DNA from: Cladobotryum mycophilum
Taxonomy: Eukaryota; Ascomycota; Sordariomycetes; Hypocreales; Hypocreaceae
DNA length: 64,000 nt
Direction of reading: 5' to 3'
NCBI GenBank assembly: GCA_036429605.1
Contig: CM071591.1
Span: forward strand, 5,538,126-5,602,125
Shown: positions 59,241 through 64,000 of the stretch, in pieces
How the letters are laid out: the number at the start of each line of letters is the position of its first letter
How positions within the stretch are numbered: position 1 is the first letter of the stretch
Program-made: the position numbers and the translations under genes
The notes under the pieces: model-generated
Seen by the model: the letters and a program-made list of their open reading frames with translations, nothing else
Told to the model about the DNA's origin: nothing
Database searches by the model: none

Positions 59241-59829
59241 GTAAAGAAAGATTATTAGGGGAAAGGTAAAAAAAGTATATTAAAAGAAATAATAGGTAGT
59301 GGAATTAAAAAGTAAGTAGTAAATAGGAATAGAATAAATAAAATAAAAAAATAAAAAAGGTATTATAGGGTAAGAATAAAACATAGTGAAATGGTAGGGT
59401 AGTAGGGTAAATATAGCGGGGTAAAGAAAAAAATAGATAAAAAATAAAATAAAAGTAATATAAAATAAAAATAGAGTAAAAAGAGAAAGTGAATAATAAG
59501 CCAGATGTTAAAAGAAAATAAGAATATAAATTAAAAAAATAGTTAAAATAAAAAGTATATAAAAGACAATAATAAGGTAATAATATAAGGAAAGAAAAAC
59601 AAATCCAGGAAAAAAGCCCCAGTAAGAGGAGGCGCAACGATAGAGTAAGAGAAGTTTAAGGAAAAGAAGAAAGAGTTTAAGGTAATGTAATTGTATAAAG
59701 AGAGGAGAGAGAGTATATATAAGAGGAAAAGAAAAGAGTAAGTTATTAGGGGAAAAGGAAGAGAGAAAGGAGTGTGTATAAGAGTGTGAGAGGGGGAGAG
59801 TAAGTTAAGTTTAAGAGAGAGGAGGTAAA
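59241..59829 (+). other. Purine-rich non-coding subtelomeric stretch
   Basis: No genes. The plus strand is rich in A and G and nearly free of C until about 59,600. Long apparent minus-strand frames here are only a result of the pyrimidine-rich complement. Confidence 0.55.
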
Positions 59830-60760
59830 AATACCGTCAAAAGCGGGAAACAGTTACAAGGTAAGAGCCCGTAAGTACGACCGTTAGGAGCAGGGGAGGA
59901 GTAAGTGGAGCAACCCGTCGAGAGGAAGAGACGGTTGAGAATAGCCCGTCAGCAGCAGAAGGTGAGCCCGTCCAAGACGAACAGTTAAGGCAAAGCCGGC
60001 AAGGAACAGTCAATAAGAAGGAGCCGTTGAAGCAGTAAGAAAAGCGAAAGCCGGCCGAGATGAAACAGTGTGCGAGGAGTCCGTTAAACAGGAGAAGCCG
60101 TTGGACAGCCGGTCAAAGAGACCGTCAGAAGACGCAGTCGAAGGCGAGCCGTAAAGGACAGGCGGTTAAGGGTACCCCGTCAGAGAGACCCCGTCGTAGA
60201 ACAGAAGGTATAGAGACAGTCGTTAGGATAAAGACCAGTAAGAACATAAAAAGGCCGTCGAAAGGGTAAAGTAGTTCGAGCAGTTTAAGCAGTTCAAGGG
60301 AGCCCGTAAAGCACAGCCCGTCCGCCAGGAACAACCCGACGTTAGCAAAACCGTTCAAAACAACCGGTTAAAAAGAAGAAGTCGTTAAATAAGCAAGAAG
60401 GGTAGAACAGTTGGAGAAGACAGGCCATTTACAAGTAGCCGTAAGGAATAGCCCAGCAGAAGTTCGTTATAAGAACAAAGCCGTTCGGTATATAAGACAA
60501 AGATAATATAGTAAAGCCCGTAAAAAGAAAGGTTAGTTAAGGGACAGGAAGCAAGAACAAGCCGTGAAGGCGGTAGGAAAGGTAAAGCGGTTGGGTTAGA
60601 GAGCCCATTATGAGAGGTTTAGGTTAGGGGCAGCGCGTTAAGGCGGGGCAAAGGAGCACGTTGAAAAGAGGGTAGACGTAAGGAGAAGCCGTTAAATAGC
60701 CCGTTAGGAGACCATTAAGAAACCGTTAAAAGGAAGTCGTTAAGGCCGGCCAGTTAAAGA
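59830..60760 (+). repeat. Field of dispersed CCGTYAR motifs
   Basis: A degenerate motif around CCGT(T/C)(A/G)A recurs about every 15-30 bp (examples gcccgtcag, accgttagg, gccgttgaag, gccgtaaag, gtcgttaag), always on the plus strand; I count over 40 recognisable cases including one-base variants. Spacers are unrelated and no frame is kept. It resembles a decayed minisatellite or a field of protein-binding sites. Confidence 0.6.
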
Positions 60761-61057
60761 GTAAATGTAAAGGGAGTAAAGAGTAAAAAATAGTAAAAAA
60801 AAAGTAAATTATAGTTAAAAACACAGTAGTAGAAGAAAGGTGTTTAGCAAAGGGAAAGAGTATAAGTTAGGATGTAAAAGAGGGTAAAAGAATAGAAAGG
60901 TAGAAGGGAAGTAAAGAAAGGAGTTATAGGGTAAGTAGCAGTATATTAAGGAAGGGAAGTTGACGAAAAAGATAAAAGGGTAAAAGGTGGTAAAAAAGGG
61001 CAGTTATAGGGTAAGGAAAGTAAAAATAAAAAGAATAAAGGGAAGGGGCGTAAAAAG
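60761..61057 (+). other. Purine-rich non-coding stretch
   Basis: Contains repeats of the type aaagagtaaaa and ggtaaaaggg. No gene is seen before the second helicase copy starts near 61,060. Confidence 0.5.
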
Positions 61058-62350
61058 CATTGGATTATACACAGATTTATTCAGCCGTGATCAAAATCGC
61101 GGGTATATTATTAGTGTTATACCAGTCGTTATTAAAAAGGGTTCCCAGTTCAAGGGGCAGCAGGAAAAGGTAATACAGGCGGTCATACACATAGAGAGGC
61201 CGATCATATAGATCACAGGGACGGGAGGGAGGAAGAGTTTATTGTTTATATTACCGGCGTTTTGTTCGCCGGACAGGACAACAATTATGATTGTACCGTT
61301 AGTATCGTTACAGGGGGATTTACACGAGCGATGCGAGAAAAGCAAGATCGAGGCACACATTTGGCAGAGCCAAGGGAGCAACCGAGCGGCATCAATTATG
61401 TTCGTGACGCCGGAGTCGGCAGTAACGAGGGTGAAGATGTTCCGATGGCGAACGACAAGGCAGAACATCGAGTACAGGGTAGAGATAGTGAAGGCGGGGT
61501 GGGACGAGCAAGAGGAGGAAGAGGATAAGAGGGTTTGCCGAATGGTGCGGGAGTGGTTAAACCGGCATGAGGAGGGCAGGGTGATTGTATACGGCGGATC
61601 GGTGGATCGGGTCAAGGGGTTAGCGAAGACGTTGGGTTGCGAGGCGTATTACAACAAGATCAACACAACAAAGGGCAAGCAACGAAGGTTAAGGGCGTGG
61701 ATCAGGGACGGGACGTTAATGGTGGCGACGAACGCATTGGGGATGGGGGTAGACATGCCGGACATACGATTGGTGGTTCACGCGGGAATGCCGCGTAAGT
61801 TACGAGATTACGTCAGAGGGGGCAGAGGGGGAGGAGTTCGAGAGGCAGTTGGAAAGGTGGGCAGGGTGTTGCGTGGTGTGCAAGTTGGGGGGGGCGTCGG
61901 AGGCGGACCACAAGATAGATTTGTGCCCGGACAAGGGGGTCGATGTGGGCAGTAGTACGTGGCAACGTGTCGGAGGTGGAGGAGGAGATGTTTAAGAAAG
62001 GGCGGTTCGGGGTGTATTCGGGGTGTTACAGGTGCGGTTTACCGTAGGTAATATGTACGGGTTGGGAGGCGGTAGACAAGGACAGGAGCCGGTTCAGGAG
62101 GGTAAAGGGCAAGGGGTATTAGTATAAGGGAGTATTAAGCGAGGTATACGGGAGGATATACGGGTTTTACGGGGAGGCAACGGGGTATGTGATGTTAGAG
62201 ATGGCGGGTTCAGATAGAGTTATGATTGACAGTAATAATAGGTTAGAGGAGATATAGGGGTGGATGGGAGAGAGAGTAAAATAGGGAGGGATGGAAAGTA
62301 GCCGGTTGTGTAGGGTATTTTACAGGTTATATAAATTAGTTAAAGAATAG
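61058..62350 (+). pseudogene. Second helicase copy, internally deleted
   Basis: A collinear but shrunken copy of 55,690-59,240. Segments match 55,690-55,760, then 57,375-57,660, then 57,885-58,270, then 58,705-59,240. The deletions remove the OrsD end and middle part, the whole DECH to TATLAP section, and the spacer after motif VI. Motif I has changed to TGGRKS. Several in-frame stops occur in the tail. It cannot be an active helicase. It is useful as a reference: at two of the main copy's breaks (58,030 and 58,781) this copy has the in-frame sequence. Confidence 0.8.
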
Positions 62351-62980
62351 GGTTTTAGTAATAGTCATATAAGGGTTTTAGTAATAATAACAATAGGGTA
62401 GGAGATAGTAAAAGTAAGGAATATAAGTTAGTAAAGTAACGGATAGGGATATAGGGTAATAAAGCAGAGAGCATATATAATAAAAAGAGCATATAAAATA
62501 AATAAAAACAGGGCAAAAAAAAATAGTAATAAGTAAGTAAGTAATAATAATAAATAAAGAAAAAGAAAAGATATTATAAAAAGTAATATAAAGTTATAAA
62601 GGTTAAGGTATATTAGGGAATGGGTTTATTTAGATAGGAATGAAAAAGTAAGGATAGGAAATTGATTCGGATAAGAATAAAGCGAGGGTTTATAAATGAG
62701 AGGGTTAAGAGTAATATAAATAAGAAAGAATAAAAGAGGGTTAATAAGTAAAATAAAGGATTAAATATAAAGATAAGAATAAAAAACAAAGAATAATAAA
62801 TAAATAAATAAGTTAAGAAGTTGTGATTTAAAGTAAAAGATAAAAATAAGAAAAGAAATAGGTAATAAAAGGGATTTATAGAGTATAAAGTTTTTAGAAT
62901 AAATAATAATGTTGGTTTATGTATGTAATAAAATATAAGAGAGTGTATTAATATAATAAAATTTTAACGCCAAACTCGAA
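62351..62980 (+). other. AT/purine-rich subtelomeric stretch
   Basis: No genes. Simple A/G/T-rich sequence with short motifs such as agggttttagtaataat. No CT except at 62,975-62,976. Confidence 0.5.
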
Positions 62981-63008
62981 ACCCCAAACCCCAAACCCCA
63001 AACCCCAA
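62981..63008 (-). repeat. Interstitial telomere-like (ACCCCAA)4, reversed
   Basis: Four perfect ACCCCAA units, i.e. TTGGGGT on the minus strand. This is a telomere-like repeat in the opposite orientation to, and one base different from, the terminal TTTAGGG tract. Confidence 0.8.
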
Positions 63009-63389
63009 AGCAAAAAACAAAAAGCAAAAGTTAAAATGGCAAGGGCCAAAGGCCAAAACACAAAGCACAAACGCGTAACAGTAAGGGTAAGCAGTAGCGG
63101 GAGTGTAAAAGAGTGTAAAAAAGAAGTAAGTAAAAAGCAAAAGTGTAAGAAAGTAAGGTTAAAGAAAGTAACAGACAAAAAACAGTAAGCAGTGAGGGGT
63201 AAAACAAGGGTTTAAAGGCAAGTTCAACAGCAGGCAAAGGCGTAAACAACAGTGTGTGTTAGTAAAGAGTAAAAGAAAGTAAAAGTAAAAAGGGTGGAAA
63301 AGACAAGGCGGTGTAGTGTTAGTGTAGTAAAACAGTTTAAAGGGTAGTAAAAAACAGAAAACAACAGGGTTAAGTTAAAGTGTAAAGGC
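63009..63389 (+). other. Non-coding subtelomeric sequence
   Basis: Rich in agcaaaag, gtaaaag and ggtaaa words; nothing gene-like. Confidence 0.5.
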
Positions 63390-63810
63390 GTAAGCGGTAG
63401 GGCGTGTCCCGCGAAGGGTTTTTAAAAAACAAACGGGTGTTAGTACAAAAAGCAAAAGAGTTTAACAGCACGTAGTAAAAAGAGCACAAAAGACAAAGTA
63501 AAGTTTAAGGGATAAAAAAAAGGGTTAAAAAAAGTAAGTAACGGCCCAAACCCGTGAGCAGTAGCGCGTGTCCCGCGAAGAGTTTTTAAGTAAGTTTAAA
63601 AGAGTTGTGTAAGAGAGTAAAGGTTTAAGAAAAGAAAAACAAGTGGTTGTTTGTTTAAGTGTAATAGAAAGGGTTTAAAAGAGTAAAGGTCAGGGTCAGG
63701 GTCAGGGTGACGGTTTAAGGGTTTAACAGTCAGGCCCGGGTGTCAGTACAAAGGGGGGTTTACCCCCGAACCCGTAAGCGGCAGCCCGTGTCCCGCGGAG
63801 CGTTTTTACA
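63390..63810 (+). repeat. Three copies of a 40 bp subtelomeric motif
   Basis: Copies at 63,390-63,427, 63,551-63,590 and 63,771-63,810. The consensus has the blocks CGTRAGCRGYAG, CGTGTCCCGCGRAG and GTTTTTA. Spacing is about 161 and 220 bp. CCCGCG makes them G+C islands in an A-rich background. Confidence 0.75.
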
Positions 63811-63829
63811 CAAGGGGGGTTTACCCCCG
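63751..63829. repeat. Two G5/C5 hairpins
   Basis: AAGGGGGGTTTACCCCCG occurs at 63751-63768 and 63812-63829. GGGGGT and ACCCCC pair around a two-base loop. The first lies just before, and the second just after, the third 40 bp motif. Confidence 0.65.
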
Positions 63830-63900
63830 TCCCCCAGTGGAGAGCGCGCGAAGCGCAGAGTTAGGCCCCCGGTGAGGGGGAGCGAAGCGACAGGGCAGGT

Positions 63901-64000
63901 TAGGGTTAGTAGGGTTAGGGGTTTAGGGTTTAGGGTTTAGGGTTTAGGGTTTAGGGTTTAGGGTTTAGGGTTTAGGGTTTAGGGTTTAGGGTTAGGGTTT
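63901..64000 (+). repeat. Telomere: degenerate lead-in and TTTAGGG repeats
   Basis: Degenerate TTAGGG-like units at 63,901-63,921, then ten perfect TTTAGGG units (63922-63991), one TTAGGG (63992-63997) and TTT at the last bases. G-rich strand runs 5'-3' outward, so this is a right-hand chromosome end. The tract probably continues beyond the window. Confidence 0.93.

Noticed and set aside
59305..59637. Hydrophobic 110-residue minus-strand frame looking like a membrane protein
   Set aside because: It is the translation of a pyrimidine-rich complement of a purine-rich tract; no other gene signals.
59830..60760. CRISPR-like array
   Set aside because: The recurring motif is only 6-8 bp, degenerate, irregularly spaced and in a eukaryotic chromosome.
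1..64000. Starship-type giant transposon with a DUF3435 tyrosine-recombinase captain
   Set aside because: Considered because accessory genes lie among transposons; no captain-like recombinase or matching ends are visible.

Overview
The window looks like the right-hand end of a chromosome of a filamentous ascomycete (Pezizomycotina). The reasons are: it ends in a telomeric tract with the G-rich strand running to the last base; protein genes carry short 46-87 bp GT-AG introns; and long AT-rich blocks hold transposons damaged by C-to-T change in CpA/CpG context, the mark of repeat-induced point mutation (RIP). I cannot name a species.

Layout. 1-14.5 kb: RIP-degraded, AT-rich, nested transposons (two Fot1/pogo elements, a complete Ty1/copia element with 479/480 bp LTRs and a 5 bp target duplication, a solo gypsy-type LTR, an unclassified repeat family). 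14.5-20.3 kb: a full-length, apparently intact Tad-type LINE on the minus strand with a 14 bp target duplication. 20.3-22.4 kb: AT-rich relic plus a gene-free stretch. 22.4-24.9 kb: a secreted polysaccharide deacetylase (three exons) with 150 bp tandem repeats in its promoter. 25.4-27.3 kb: AT-rich relics. 27.3-29.2 kb: a third, little-RIPed Fot1/pogo element. 30.2-34.1 kb: decayed or unrecognised genes. 34.4-36.8 kb: RIPed hAT transposon. 37.0-46.5 kb: one giant gene (about 3,087 aa, five exons) of the DUF6606-DUF3638-DUF3645 family. 47.0-49.1 kb: four head-to-tail LTR copies. 49.4-53.6 kb: a second kind of LINE (restriction-like endonuclease type) on the minus strand, split inside its reverse-transcriptase YLDD motif by a 5'-truncated copy of the 14.5 kb LINE. 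54.1-64.0 kb: the subtelomere proper, with an OrsD/RecQ-type telomere-linked helicase, a shrunken second copy of it, non-coding repeat fields and TTTAGGG repeats.

The most unusual signal is compositional. From about 54,080 to the chromosome end the plus strand almost entirely lacks the dinucleotide CT (I found three in about 9.9 kb), while AG is abundant. The helicase gene therefore uses only TTA/TTG for leucine. The boundary is sharp and lies beside an 18 bp direct repeat. This is the opposite context to the RIPed part, where surviving C mostly precedes T. A second theme is that every frameshift I could resolve (seven in the helicase, one each in the giant gene, the second LINE and the third Fot1) is a net loss of one base, mostly in G/C runs. 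This suggests consensus homopolymer errors, so the genes may be intact in the organism.
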